Shown here: one piece after another, positions 34,920-45,209 of the stretch
How positions within the stretch are numbered: the stretch's first letter is position 1
Layout: every line of letters starts with the position of its first letter
DNA from: Benincasa hispida
Lineage: Eukaryota; Streptophyta; Magnoliopsida; Cucurbitales; Cucurbitaceae
Direction of reading: 5' to 3'
DNA: 64,000 bases
Assembly: GCF_009727055.1 (NCBI RefSeq)
Contig: NC_052358.1
Coordinates: 39,495,759 to 39,559,758 of the forward strand
Position numbers and translations under genes: made by a program
Notes under the pieces: model-generated
Seen by the model: only the letters and a program-made list of their open reading frames with translations
What the model was told of the DNA's origin: nothing
The model's database searches: none

Positions 34920-36305
34920 AAAAAAGCACAAGGTAAATATGATTTACTAGTTGCTGAGACATGTTTAGTGGAGGATGATACCTCAACCTGGATATTGGAT
35001 TCAGGAGCCACTATTCATATTTGCTTCTCTTTTCAGGAAACTAGTTCCTGAAAAAGCTTAAAGAAGGCGAGATCACCCTCAAGGTTGGAACAGGAGAGGT
35101 TGTCTCGGCCGAAGCAGTGGAAGACTTGAAGTTGTTTTTCAACGATAGATATATCATACTAAAAAATGTTTTGTATGCTCCTAAAATGAGACAAAATTTA
35201 ATATCTATCACATGTATATTGGAACATATGTATAAAATATCTTTTGAAATTAATGAAGCGTTCATTTTTAGAAAAGGTATTCAAATTTGTTCTGTTATTC
35301 TTGAAAACAATTTATATAAGTTAAAGACCAACTAAAGAAAAATTTGTCTTAAATATTGAGATGTTTAGAATAGTCAAAACTTAGAATAAAAGGCAAAAAG
35401 TTTCTTCAAATGCCTATCTATGGCACTTAAGACTTAGCCACATATGAGTCTTTTCTTGAGGGAAAAATGACTAAGAGATCTTTTACTAGAAAAGGTATAA
35501 GACCCACAATATCCTTAGAGCTCATACATTTGGACCTCTGTGGACCGATGAATGTCAAATCTCGAGGTGGGTATGAATATTTCATCAGTTTTATTGATGA
35601 TTATTCAAGGCATAGTCATATTTACCTAATGCATCACAAGTTTGATTCTTTTGAAAAGTTCAAAGAATATAAGGTTGAGGTTGAGAACCAGTTAGGAAAA
35701 ACAATTAAGACACTACGATCAGATTGAGGTGGGGAGTACATGAACTTAGGATTCCAGGACTATATGATAGAATACAAAATCAAGTCACAACTCTTTGCAC
35801 CTAATATGCCTCAACAGAATGGTGTATATGAAAGAAGAAATAGAACCTTGTTGGACATGGTTCGCTCAATGATGTGCTTTGCTAAGTTACCTGATTCTTT
35901 TTGGGGATATGCATTAGAAACTGCTATCTATATTTTGAATAACGTTCCCTCTAAAGTGTTTCAGAAACACCTTATGAGCTATGGAAAGGGCGTACAGGTA
36001 GTTTACGTCACTTTAGGATTTGGGGATACCCGACACATGTGTTGGTGCAAAATCCTAAAAAATTGGAAAATCATTCAAAACTATGCCTATTTGTAGGTTA
36101 TCCAAAAGAAACAAAAGGTGGTCTATTTTACGATCCTCAAGAGAATAAGATATTTGTATCGAAAAAAGTCACATTCTTAAAGGAAGAATACATAAGAAGT
36201 CATCAACCTCACAGTAGACATGTATTGAATGAAATTTCCAAAGACGCTACAGATAGAGCTAGTTCATCTACTAAAATAGTAGATAAAACTAGTACATCTG
36301 GTTAG
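34920..36305 (+). pseudogene. Copia-5 protease and integrase, broken
   Basis: Protease box WILDSGATIHICFSF (34989-35033) keeps D-S-G. The pre-integrase segment (NVLYAPKMRQNLISI) lies at 35165-35335. The integrase core is at 35467-36096: LIHLDLCGPMNVKSRGGYEYFISFIDDYSR, TLRSD followed by a stop, then APNMPQQNGVYERRNRTLLDMVRSMM with catalytic Glu, and LPDSFWGYALETAIYILNNVPSK. A frameshift at about 36050 leads to the LFVGYPKETKGGLFYDPQENK segment. Confidence 0.83.
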
Positions 36306-36439
36306 TCACATCCTTCTCAAGGGTTGAGAATGCCTCGACGTAGTGGGAAGGTTGTTTATCAGTCTGGCCATTACTTAGGTTTAACGGAAACAAAAGTCGT
36401 CATACCTGATGACGACATAGAGGATCCATCAACCTATAA

Positions 36440-37983
36440 ACAGGCGATAAAAGATGTGGACCACGATTAGTGGGTCAAAGCCATGGACCTCGAAATGGAG
36501 TCTATGTACTTCAATTCTGTCTAGGAACTTGTAGATCAACCAAATGATGTAAAACCAATTGGTTGTAAGTGGATCTATAAGATAAAACGAGACCAAGCCG
36601 GGAAAGTACAGAATTTTAAAGCTCGACTTGTGGCAAAGGGTTATACCTAGAGAGAGGGAGTGAACTATCAAGAAACTTTCTCTCCCGTTGCCATGCTTAA
36701 GTCGATTAGAATACTCTTATCCATTGCCACCTTTTATGACTATGAAATTTGGCAGATAGATGTCAAGACAACTTTTCTAAACGGCGATCTTGAGAAGAGT
36801 ATCTATATGGCTCAACAAGAGGGATTTATTGCATAGGGTCAAGAACAAAAGGTTTGCATGCTTCAAAAATCCATTTATGGGTTGAAACAAGCTGTTCGAT
36901 CTTGGAAATAAGATTTAATACTGTGATCAAATCTTATGGCTCTGTACAGAATTTGAGGAGCCTTGTGTTTACAAGAAGATCGTCAATTCTACTATAGCGT
37001 TCATAGTTTTATATGATGACGATATTCTACTCATTGGGAATGAAGTAGGTTACCTAACTGACATCAAGAAATGGCTAGCAATGTAGTTCCAAATGAACGA
37101 TTTAGGAAATGCGCAGTATGTTCCCAGGATTCAAATTATTCGGAACCATAAGAACAGAACACTAGCCATGTCTCAAACAACTTATATAGACAAAATGTTG
37201 TCTAGGTATAAGATGCAAAATTCCAAAAGAGGTATGTTACCTTACAAATATGGAATTCATTTGTCAAAGGGTCAATGTCATAAGACATCTGAAGAGGTTG
37301 AGGATATGAGATGCATTCCCTATGTTTCCGCAGTAGGAAACCTAATGTCTGCAATGTTATGTACTAGACCTGACATATGCTACGCAGTAGGGATAGTTAG
37401 TAGATATCAGTCCAATCCTGGATATGATCATTGGACTACCGTTAAGAATACCTCAAGTATCTTAGGAGAATGAGGAACTACATGCTCGTGTATAGTACTA
37501 AGGATTTTATCCTTACTGGATACACCGACTCTGATTTTCAAACCGATAAAGATGCAAGAAAATCTACATCGGGATGAATGTTCATTCTGAATGGAGGAGC
37601 AGTAGTGTGGAGAAGTGTGAAGCAACTTTATTGCGGACTCCACAATGGAAGCTCAATACGTAGCTGCATGTGAAGTAGCAAAGGAAGCAGTATGGTTGAG
37701 GAAATTTGTGACAAATTTGGAAGTCGTTCCAAATATGCATCTGCCTATCACCCTATATTGTGATAATAGTGGTGCAGTTGCAAATTCAAGAGAATCAAGA
37801 AGCCATAAGTGTGGCAAGCATATTGATTGCAAATACCATCTTATCTGGGAGATTGTACATCGTGGAGACGTTGTAGTGACCCATATATCTTTTGAGCAAA
37901 ACATTGTTGATCCTTTTACAAAGCCCCTCACGACTAAAGTTGTTGAAAGTCACCTTCAGAGTCTAGGTCTACGGAGTTTGTAA
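36440..37983 (+). pseudogene. Copia-5 reverse transcriptase and RNase H, broken
   Basis: RT: WVKAMDLEMESMYFNSV-stop, GCKWIYKIKRDQAGKVQNFKARLVAKGYT, YQETFSPVAMLKSIRILLSIA, WQIDVKTTFLNGDLEKSIYM, SIYGLKQAV. The catalytic box reads LYDDDILLIGN, so the V of YVDD is D. Then NDLGNAQYVPRIQI, YAVGIVSRYQSNPG and RNase H: MEAQYVAACEVAKEAVWLRKF, YCDNSGAVANSRESRSHKCGKHIDCKYHLI and VDPFTKPLTTKVVESHLQSLGLRSL, ending with a stop at 37983. Multiple in-frame stops. Confidence 0.83.
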
Positions 37984-38003
37984 ACTAGGACAAGTGGGAG
38001 AAC

Positions 38004-38194
38004 TTTTGGGTATATGCCCTAGTTTATTGTATTCATATATTTATCGTACTCATATGTTTCTCACTTAAATTCAAAATTGTGATACTCCACTAGGAGTTTT
38101 AGTCCAAGTGGGAGTTTGTTGGATTTAATGTCCTAAAACACGTTTGTAAATTGATAAACGTATGAATACAATAAACTAGGGCATATACCCAAAA
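38004..38194. repeat. Inverted repeat spanning the Copia-5 polypurine tract
   Basis: Arm 38004-38045 and arm 38153-38194 are reverse complements over 42 bases with two mismatches (core GGGTATATGCCCTAGTTTAT). The 107-bp loop holds the polypurine tract and the first bases of the 3' LTR. Confidence 0.8.
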
Positions 38195-38203
38195 CATCCA
38201 ACT

Positions 38204-40310
38204 AAGTGAGACCCACCATTTTTAAAGTCTCCACCTATAATCCAACAAGTATTGCAAAGGTTTGTCGGAGCATCTAATTCAGCCCATCACTCATTTTTTT
38301 TCTCCAATTGGCTAGCCCATATATATCATATAGCCACCAGTTGAGCTAGCCAATTTTTTGAGCGGAATGGATAACGATAAGCATCCTTCATAGACTTGAA
38401 CAACATTGTGAATTAATGAGTCCCACATATTAATAATAGGCCTGAAAGAGCCATTCCCTTCAATATTGATGGAGCTCCTAAAGATAATGAATTTGTTATC
38501 AACATAGGGGAGTTTAGTTTCCCTAATAATAGAAAAATCTTGATTGGCAGTCGTGATCACTCTCTTTACAATAGCTCATTTATGGGCAGAGCCAATGCCC
38601 TCACGTTCCACTTGAGAATCTTCGTATTAGAACTTTAGGCCCCAGATCCTTGCTTCTAGTGCAGAATTTCATGTTGGCTGTATTTACAAGCGAGGAGACA
38701 ACTCGATAGTTATTTTCCATTAGCCAATCATGTAGTTGATTTAAAAATTCAGCACTTCTACCCAATTGTTTTATTTGCTTGTTTATTTCTTCATTGCTAA
38801 CTTCATCAAATAAATTCTCCAGATTACTATTTTCAGGGATAATCTCTAAGGATTGATCACTAACTTCATTAATATCTGAATTCTCCGTAGGTGTACTATC
38901 CGAGTTGGTGATATTTGTTTCGTTGTATATTGTATAGTCTCCAAAGTCCACGTAAATTTCATCGATATGGTGACTAATGGTCTCAAAATCTCTCGACTCT
39001 TTGTTACCAGTATGAATTCGGTCTTTTTTCAGGGGAATTGGGCGTGCATCCTCTTGCAAGATCTGACTAATCTGGGCTTGATTGTCTACAGCTGACTCAA
39101 CCATATGGGCTTCCTTTATCTATAGCTTCTTGGGCCCGATTTTGGCTAGGAATTATTTCCTGCTTTTTTTAAAGAGGGATACAGCCGGTGCAAGGTTATT
39201 ATCATAATAGACAATATTATGAAATGGGGAAGGAAAAATACCTTTTTTATTTTTTGATTCTGCCCCTATGGTTCGCGGATGATAATTTCCTTTGTCTTTC
39301 AAATTTTGATATGAATTCCTCTAAAATGCAACCAACCACCATAGCTTGGTATGAATTCTGGAGCGGAATGGATTTTAGGATCCAATTTTTCAAATTTAAC
39401 CGCAAAACCCCCCATTGTGACCCATCCTTGGTTATAGCAGAGCAGTCGAGGCTGTTCGAGATCACATACAAAGATGATTGCTTTATCAGCATGGAAGGGA
39501 TTGAAAGCGTCAATGGAATTGTTTGCGTTTGTTAAGGCTTGTAATAATCTTCCCCAATCGCCATGGAAACATCTTCGTGATAAAATTATCACAGAGTTCC
39601 AGTGGAAAATTTCCTCCTTTGTGTTATCGAAGGTTTCCTTTGTGACATTTAGAAAGGTTTCAGTTTTAGTTGAGGTTAAGGTCGTGGTTTCCGCAAAATC
39701 AGAAACGACAGTAGATGTATCACTAGAAGAGACGATTTTTGCATAAGTTTGTGTGTTTTTTTTTTCTCTATTTCTTTTGTTTTTTCTGTTTGTTTCAGCA
39801 TCGTCGTGTTTCATCTAGTTCAGCATCTTTCAGTTTTCTTTGGGAACAAAATTTCTGAATGTCAACATGTTATGGAACTCCATCCATCCTCTTTTCTCTG
39901 GTCCTTCAGGAATCATAATACATGTTCTTTTTACCTTTGTCATATAACTTGTAAATTTCAGCAATAAGTCCTTTCTTGTTTGTTTTCCAATCCATATCGT
40001 CAAAACATCGTACCTTTTTTCTTGAAAAAAATTTGTTGTTTTGGGAGTTTTGATTAGCGTTGTGAAAGAGGCCCCAATCCATTCGATTGTATCTAGATAG
40101 ATCAACGATCGATATTACGAAGGATTTGAAGAATACATATTCCGTTGGACGAAAATTTTTTCCACTAAGCATGTGATCCCAGTCCAGTGTAAATTCTTTC
40201 TTTTCTATGGAAATTGATGGATGGAATTGATCTGTGTAGGCCATCCTTCTCAAGTTGATCACATCTCGATGTTGTAGCTTTCTCTCCAAAATAACACCCA
40301 AACATACTAT
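38204..40310 (-). mobile_element. LINE 5' half with ORF1 (DUF4283-type)
   Basis: On minus from about 40301 the first ORF reads MGVILERKLQHRDVINLRRMAYTDQFHPSISIEKKEF..., continuing in overlapping frames to RGWMEFHNMLTF and, at 39814-39299, to DWGRLLQALTNANNSIDAFNPFHADKAIIFVCDLEQPRLLCYNQGWVTMGGFAVKFEKLDP, typical of the DUF4283-type ORF1 found in plant LINE-like polyproteins. The acidic segment 39104-38601 (many Asp, Glu, Ser, Asn) is the linker before ORF2, ending DLGPKVLIRRFSSGT. Endonuclease and most of RT are absent. Frameshifts and stops throughout. Confidence 0.65.
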
Positions 40311-40414
40311 TTTAGTAATAACATGATAGAAGAAGACACATTGTAAAAAATTTAAAGATAATTTATATAATATAAGGAAAATTTAAAGACACATAGTAAT
40401 AAGAAGACACATAC

Positions 40415-40463
40415 CTTGTGGGTGAAAAAGGGTTTTGGATCAGGTGTTGACCATAATGAGACT
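40415..40463 (-). pseudogene. CNL LRR exon A2, 3' relic
   Basis: About 49 bp match the 3' end of exon B2 (a DPKPFFT-like end and AAG/GTATGTG donor). The rest of the exon is missing and is replaced by AT-rich sequence. The LINE starts about 100 bp further left, so a rearrangement near that insertion probably removed the exon body. Confidence 0.6.
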
Positions 40464-40641
40464 TAATTATTGCTAAATTGTAAAAAAATTAAAGATAATT
40501 TATATAATATAGAGAATTTTTATTTGGTTCCTTAAAAAATGTAAACAGAAGTTCTACGACAACAGTTAATTAGTACCAAATTGAAGCATATACAGTTATT
40601 GTATAAAGTGGTGATAATAATATTGAAGATGTAGTAATTAC

Positions 40642-41091
40642 CTCTCTCATGTTTGATGCTTCATCTACAGAAAATATTTCATTTTGCTCATCTGCTTCTT
40701 TCATATATTTGTTGAAGGAAGCTGGAAACAAACTTTTCAACTTTGGGCATTTATCAACCAATACTTTCTTTAGATTGGGAAATACCAAAACATCACCAAC
40801 ATCTTTGTTCCACACATACTTTAAACTTGGTAGATGACGTAAAGTTAATGTCCGCTTTTCAATTTCAAATACCCTTTCCAATAACTGACATGAACAGATA
40901 TACAAATCATCTAAAAAAACAAGTGATGCTACTATATTTGAAGAAAACATGCATTTCAACTTGTTGCAATCTTTAATCTTCATTGTTTGAAGTTTGGAAA
41001 GGGAACTTCCGATCGGTCCATTATTATACCATAGCATCTCCAAATTATTACATCTCTCAATGAATAAATCCTCCAATTGAGGAAATGAAAC
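40642..41091 (-). pseudogene. CNL LRR exon A1
   Basis: Exactly 450 bp, bounded by TTGCAG/G (acceptor) and GAGAG/GTAATT (donor), phase 0 at both ends, and open throughout: VSFPQLEDLFIERCNNLEML... to SNMRE. It matches exon B1 over nearly its whole length, with shared FSKLQTxKI/LSKLQTMKI, NIVASLVxLDDL, YVWNKDxGDV and PKLKSxFPASF motifs. It lacks a stretch of about 17 residues that B1 carries in two places. Confidence 0.85.
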
Positions 41092-41387
41092 CTGCAATAT
41101 TATTATAATCTCCTCAGTTAAAAAAAGTTATGATAATTGTCTTAACAATTTTCTTTAAAAAGAATACACAAATTAGCAACTTAAATGTTCCAATTTGATA
41201 ATAACATTAAAATCTAAACATGTCTCCAAACAAATTTCTTAGTTTTTCTTTTCAGAACCTCCGCCAAATTATTTGAAAATAGTATAATGTTTTCAAAATA
41301 AAATTACCCAATAAATAGCTATAAACAAACACAATATTTATTAAAGCAACAAACAGAAGGTAAAGAGCAGAATTTTATGGTACATAC

Positions 41388-44160
41388 CATTTGATCAAAG
41401 AATGGAATGATGGTTTGTGGGTTTTGTGCGATGAATGGTTTGGTGCAGAAACTTGTAAGTTTGTTCACATCCCATAAATTTAAGGAAGTCAAGGGAGAAG
41501 TCCAACTAGTGGTGTGATCTTCAATTTTTACCGATGATACAATCTCATCCATCATATCACATTGATTGATCTCAATCTCTTGAAAATCTGAAAGACTTTT
41601 AAAAATATAGAATGAGAATAGATTCCTTAACTCCTTGCAACTTTCTATTTTTATGACTTTAAGCTTGTTGAAAGGATTTGCTGGAACATGTCTGGGAACG
41701 ATACTCTCCAACATCATTTTTCTACTAAGACCCAACCAGTCCAAACAACTGACATCATTTATGATCAGATGTGACATTGTTGGATTTCCTTCAATCGCAA
41801 GCCACTACAACATGGGATAACCATTTCCATTTCTTTAAAAACATCATTTAGATAAAAACCTGTGGAATCATAATTTACAATAATCAACTGTTCAGTTCCT
41901 TCTAATAATATGTCAAATACCGTCCAATCAACTGAACCAATCTGCGATTCCATAATCAATAACAATCTTTTTTCATATTTTCCAGAACTTCTTTGCGATA
42001 ATTCAATAACACCAGGAGTAAAGTTGATTATACCAACAGGATCAATAGTAAACTTGATTGTACCAACACATATAAAGAATTTTCTTAACTTCTTTAATTT
42101 TTGTGAACTCAAGGCCCCTCTGAGAATATTTTTAGCATTCGAAATGTGTAATCTTAAAATAGAAAGATGTAATAGAGAATTCAATTCTGAAAGTTGTGCA
42201 TTCTGAATCCACGTATTGTCATACCATACTTCTTCTTCCCATTCTTTGAAGCAATCTCGTATGTCTAGCTCTTCTAATTTGGTCATGCTTGATATAATAT
42301 TTGGGCGAATCACCACCAAATTATAGCATTTAGACACAACTAATACCTTGAGTTGTTTTAATTCAGACATAGCTGCAGGTAACTCCGTGATGTCGTTGCA
42401 ACTAATAATCTTTAAAATTTCCAATTCATTTAAATGGCCAATTTTATCAATATCTGTACACTCACAAGACGATAGACAAAATGCTCGAAGTTTCTTTAAT
42501 GACGTCCATAAGCATGATGGAAAATGCATGTCTCTCAAGTCCAAAACCTTAAGATTTTCCATTCCATCAAAAAATGCATCTACTTTTGAGAGTTGAGTAT
42601 AATATCTTAATATCAACAACTCAAGCTTTGGAAACTTCATGTTAGGAGAAAGGTTATAAGAGTTCTTGCCGTCTATAAAGATGCACGATAAGATCCACAT
42701 TTATCCTCATCTAGCCCTTCATCATCTGTATATCTACAGTTCAGCGTACACATGTCATTTGTTGTTGATGCAATGTTTATTGCAGCATCACGGACTACAT
42801 CATGTATTTTAACATCTTCCCCATCCCTTAGATACTTGACCTCTTAAAGTTGAAGCAAGGAAGACGATGTAAGATCTTGAACCAAGTTGACCACCCTATT
42901 TCTTGCTTTCTTCCAAGTTTTTACCATTTTCAACAATCTCATGCTCATTGCATACATTTGCAAATCTTTTACCGGAATCTCATAATCATCTGGAAATACA
43001 CTACAAAGAAGAAATAGTATCTTGCCTTCGTCTCCATCCAAACAATCATAACTCTTTTTCAATTTACTTAAAGCATCATCTCAACAATTTATACGTTTTC
43101 CCTTCAATGTTTTTGCAATGATATCAAGTGCAAGTGGTAAGTCTCCGCATTCTAATGCCACTTTCTTTGCAACGTTTTCCATATCGATTCTATCAAACTT
43201 ATTGCCAATAATTTTTGTAAAAAACATCCAAGACTCTTTTTCATCTAGATAAGTCACCTCAAAATACTTATTTGTATTCATATAATTGGTTAGTACGTCT
43301 TGAAATCGACTTGTCATAAGTACCTTGCATCTTTCTTTACTTGATTCTGCACAAGGAATTCCAATCTCTTTTATAAGATCATATTCCTTCCACAAATCAT
43401 CCAATATAATGAGAATGTTAGTTTTCATTGCCCCCAACGCATTTCATAGAAAGCATGCTCTTCCCACTTTACTCGTTGGCAAGACTTTATTTATGATATC
43501 TCCAATTTGTTGTTGCATTTCCATTACACCATTAGATTGACCTATGGTCACATCAATCACTGTATCAAACAATCTTTCTTCCAACACCAATTTCTTGACT
43601 TCATTCAGCAAATAAGTTTTTCCAACACCTCCCATACCATATACACCAACTTTTTTGACCTCCGGTCTTGCAAGTGCATCCTTAATTTGTTTGGCCACTG
43701 ACGTTTTTTATTCTAAAATTTGATAACCTTCAGGAACAATAGTATTCATAGTATTCGGAAGAGGTGAAGGATAACCAACTTCCACAAAGTTGTTTCTTCT
43801 GTGTATGAGTTGACGGATATAAGTGGCCTTCTTCTTTGTTTTTCTACTTAGTTGGTGTCGTTGGAGAAAGTTAAAGCAAGATGGATTGGAATTGGATAGC
43901 TCATCATGGATTGTTGCATTATCCACATCCACCAACCACCTTCAAACTTTTTCATGGATTGCATATGAATTGCTCCTTGCCTCTTCAACCCTTCGGTGCA
44001 GATCCCTTTTAGTAGTCTCAAGATTTTCAAGTTGGTCTTTAAGATCCTTCTTGTTTCTGTTGTAGAAAATAAGGTAACCAAGTTGATGTCCAATAGGTTT
44101 AATGGCATACTTTACTATTTCCGTTACAACTCCTGCTGTAACACTTATTAGAAATTCCAT
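41388..44160 (-). pseudogene. CNL exon 1: coiled coil, NBS and first LRRs
   Basis: Starts with MEFLISVTAGVVTEIVKYAI, a typical CNL N-terminus with a charged coiled coil (NKKDLKDQLENLETTKRDL). NBS motifs: P-loop GMGGVGKT (43615-43638), kinase-2 ILIILDDLW (43390-43416), RNBS-B CKVLMTSR, GDLPLA in place of GLPLA (43129-43146), RNBS-D LLCSVFPDDY, and an MHD-position motif reading IHD (42799-42807). LRRs follow from about 42640. Stops in one frame lie at 43942, 43708, 43444, 43081 and 42844. Frameshifts lie near 42690 and 41775. The donor site at 41387 (ATG/GTATGT) leaves phase 0. The length, about 920 codons, is normal for this part of the family. Confidence 0.88.
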
Positions 44161-44703
44161 TTGTTTGTTATTTCCTCTTCTGCCTTCAAACTCTTCATGC
44201 TCCTTTCATTCTCTGTGGAAAAAAAAATTGTGTCCAACCAATTATGCTTTCTTTGTTTTCTTGACTATTATGCATCTAGAGTGTAAATCTCGTAGAACAT
44301 AGATTAGAGCATACTTGTAGTTTGAAGTTGTTTTAAGATAATTAGTGTTCCTCATTGCATGACTAATCATTGTTAGCAATTTAAAACTAGTAAAGATTGT
44401 TAATTAAAATTAGTAAAGATTGCTAATTAACTTTGCTAGAATTCCTAGGTTTAGTTCAATAGGGTGTTAATTTAGATCTCTAAGTCAAGCTAACGAGCAA
44501 AGAATGAAATTGAGCATGCAAATAACTTTTCAGTTTGATTAATAATTGAGCATGCAAATAATCTTTTCCGTTCTAATCTAGGCTCTTTTTAATTGAAATA
44601 AATCCGAACTTTCATTTTCATGCCATTTAAATTCATTTCAATAGAAAACTCTACACCCCCCTCACATGTTGTCATTAAAATTCAAGTTCATGTTAAAATC
44701 ATC
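44161..44703. promoter_or_regulatory. Upstream region of the CNL pseudogene
   Basis: 543 bp between the CNL start codon and the left end of the CACTA element. AT-rich; a pair of near-identical segments (ATTGAGCATGCAAATAA) lies at 44508 and 44546. No clear TATA box or start site could be assigned. Any promoter of the CNL gene would lie here or has been pushed beyond the transposon. Confidence 0.4.
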
Positions 44704-44720
44704 CACTACAAGAATTTTGG

Positions 44721-44835
44721 GCTTTAATGTCGGTTTTGTTTTTTTAAAAAATCGGATCTTTAATGTCGGTTTGAAACCAACATTGTAGGTATACATTTAA
44801 TGTCGGTTTAAAACTGATATTAAAGATCCGGTTTT
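44721..44835. repeat. Left subterminal repeats of the CACTA element
   Basis: Three copies of TTTAATGTCGGTTT and two inverted forms (AACATT/ATATTAAAG) lie within 115 bp. In CACTA elements such motifs bind the TNPA-like transposase accessory protein. Confidence 0.7.
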
Positions 44836-45105
44836 CTTTTTTTTCCTTAAAAAAAAAAAAAAAAAAAAAAAAAAACCATTTCCCCTCCCCCCATTTTTTT
44901 CATTTCCCGCTTCTATCCCTATCTATCCTATCTATCCCTTTTCTAAACCCTACTTTTCCCACCAGCCACCTCCTCCCTAGTCCCACCCATTTTTGTTTCT
45001 TACAAAAATGATATTAGGTTACATTTTGTTTCTCTCCTTTCTCTCTCAGATTTCAGACAAACCTTCGTAGACAGCGAAGAGAACTGAAACTGAAAGCTAT
45101 AAAAA

Positions 45106-45209
45106 ATGGCGACCAAAAATGCCAAAAAAGCCAATCTCTTTGATCATCACTCCCTCAAACACCTACTCGATGATCTATTTCTGAGGTAGAGAAGTAAGAG
45201 ATATGTGGA
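45106..45209 (+). pseudogene. Captured fragment of signal peptidase complex subunit 2 (SPCS2/SPC25)
   Basis: The ATG at 45106 opens MATKNAKKANLFDHHSLKHLLDD, matching the conserved N-terminus of plant SPC25 (KKANLLDHHSIKHILDE). After a short indel the nucleotides still match the following VSEIVTSRGYVE part in other frames (TCTGAGGTAG...ATATGTGGAA). SPCS2 is an ER membrane subunit of the signal peptidase complex. Only the N-terminal cytosolic stretch is present, with a stop; the membrane spans are absent. The upstream bases 45065-45105 may be its 5' UTR. Confidence 0.7.

Larger units (their letters stand above)
34841..38203 (+). mobile_element. Copia-5: 5'-truncated Ty1/copia
   Basis: Starts at the gag/protease boundary and runs on plus through protease, integrase, RT and RNase H to a polypurine tract (AAGTGGGAG, 38106-38114) and the first part of a 3' LTR (38117 on). 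The 5' LTR and gag are missing. It lies inside the LINE, which lies inside a CNL intron. Several stops and frameshifts. Confidence 0.82.
19719..44160 (-). pseudogene. CC-NBS-LRR (CNL) disease-resistance gene with duplicated LRR exons, disrupted
   Basis: CNL proteins are intracellular immune receptors: the NBS is an ATP/ADP switch and the LRRs and coiled coil govern recognition and signalling. The predicted order on minus is exon 1 (44160-41388: CC, NBS, first LRRs), LRR exons A1 (41091-40642), A2 relic (40463-40415), B1 (31647-31147), B2 (30984-30293), C1 (23501-22942), C2 (22848-22148), D2 (20673-19871) and a 34-bp last exon (19752-19719). All internal junctions I could place carry GT/AG and phase 0 except the last. 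The sequence resembles At4g27190/RPS2-like proteins. Five in-frame stops and two frameshifts in exon 1, plus frameshifts in B2, C1 and C2, indicate a pseudogene. Introns contain Copia-4 and a split LINE. The model is by eye and unproven by transcripts. Confidence 0.8.

Noticed and set aside
43081..44160. Possibility that the CNL gene is functional through stop-codon readthrough or editing
   Set aside because: Five stops plus frameshifts at about 42690 and 41775 make this implausible; nuclear plant genes do not use such editing.
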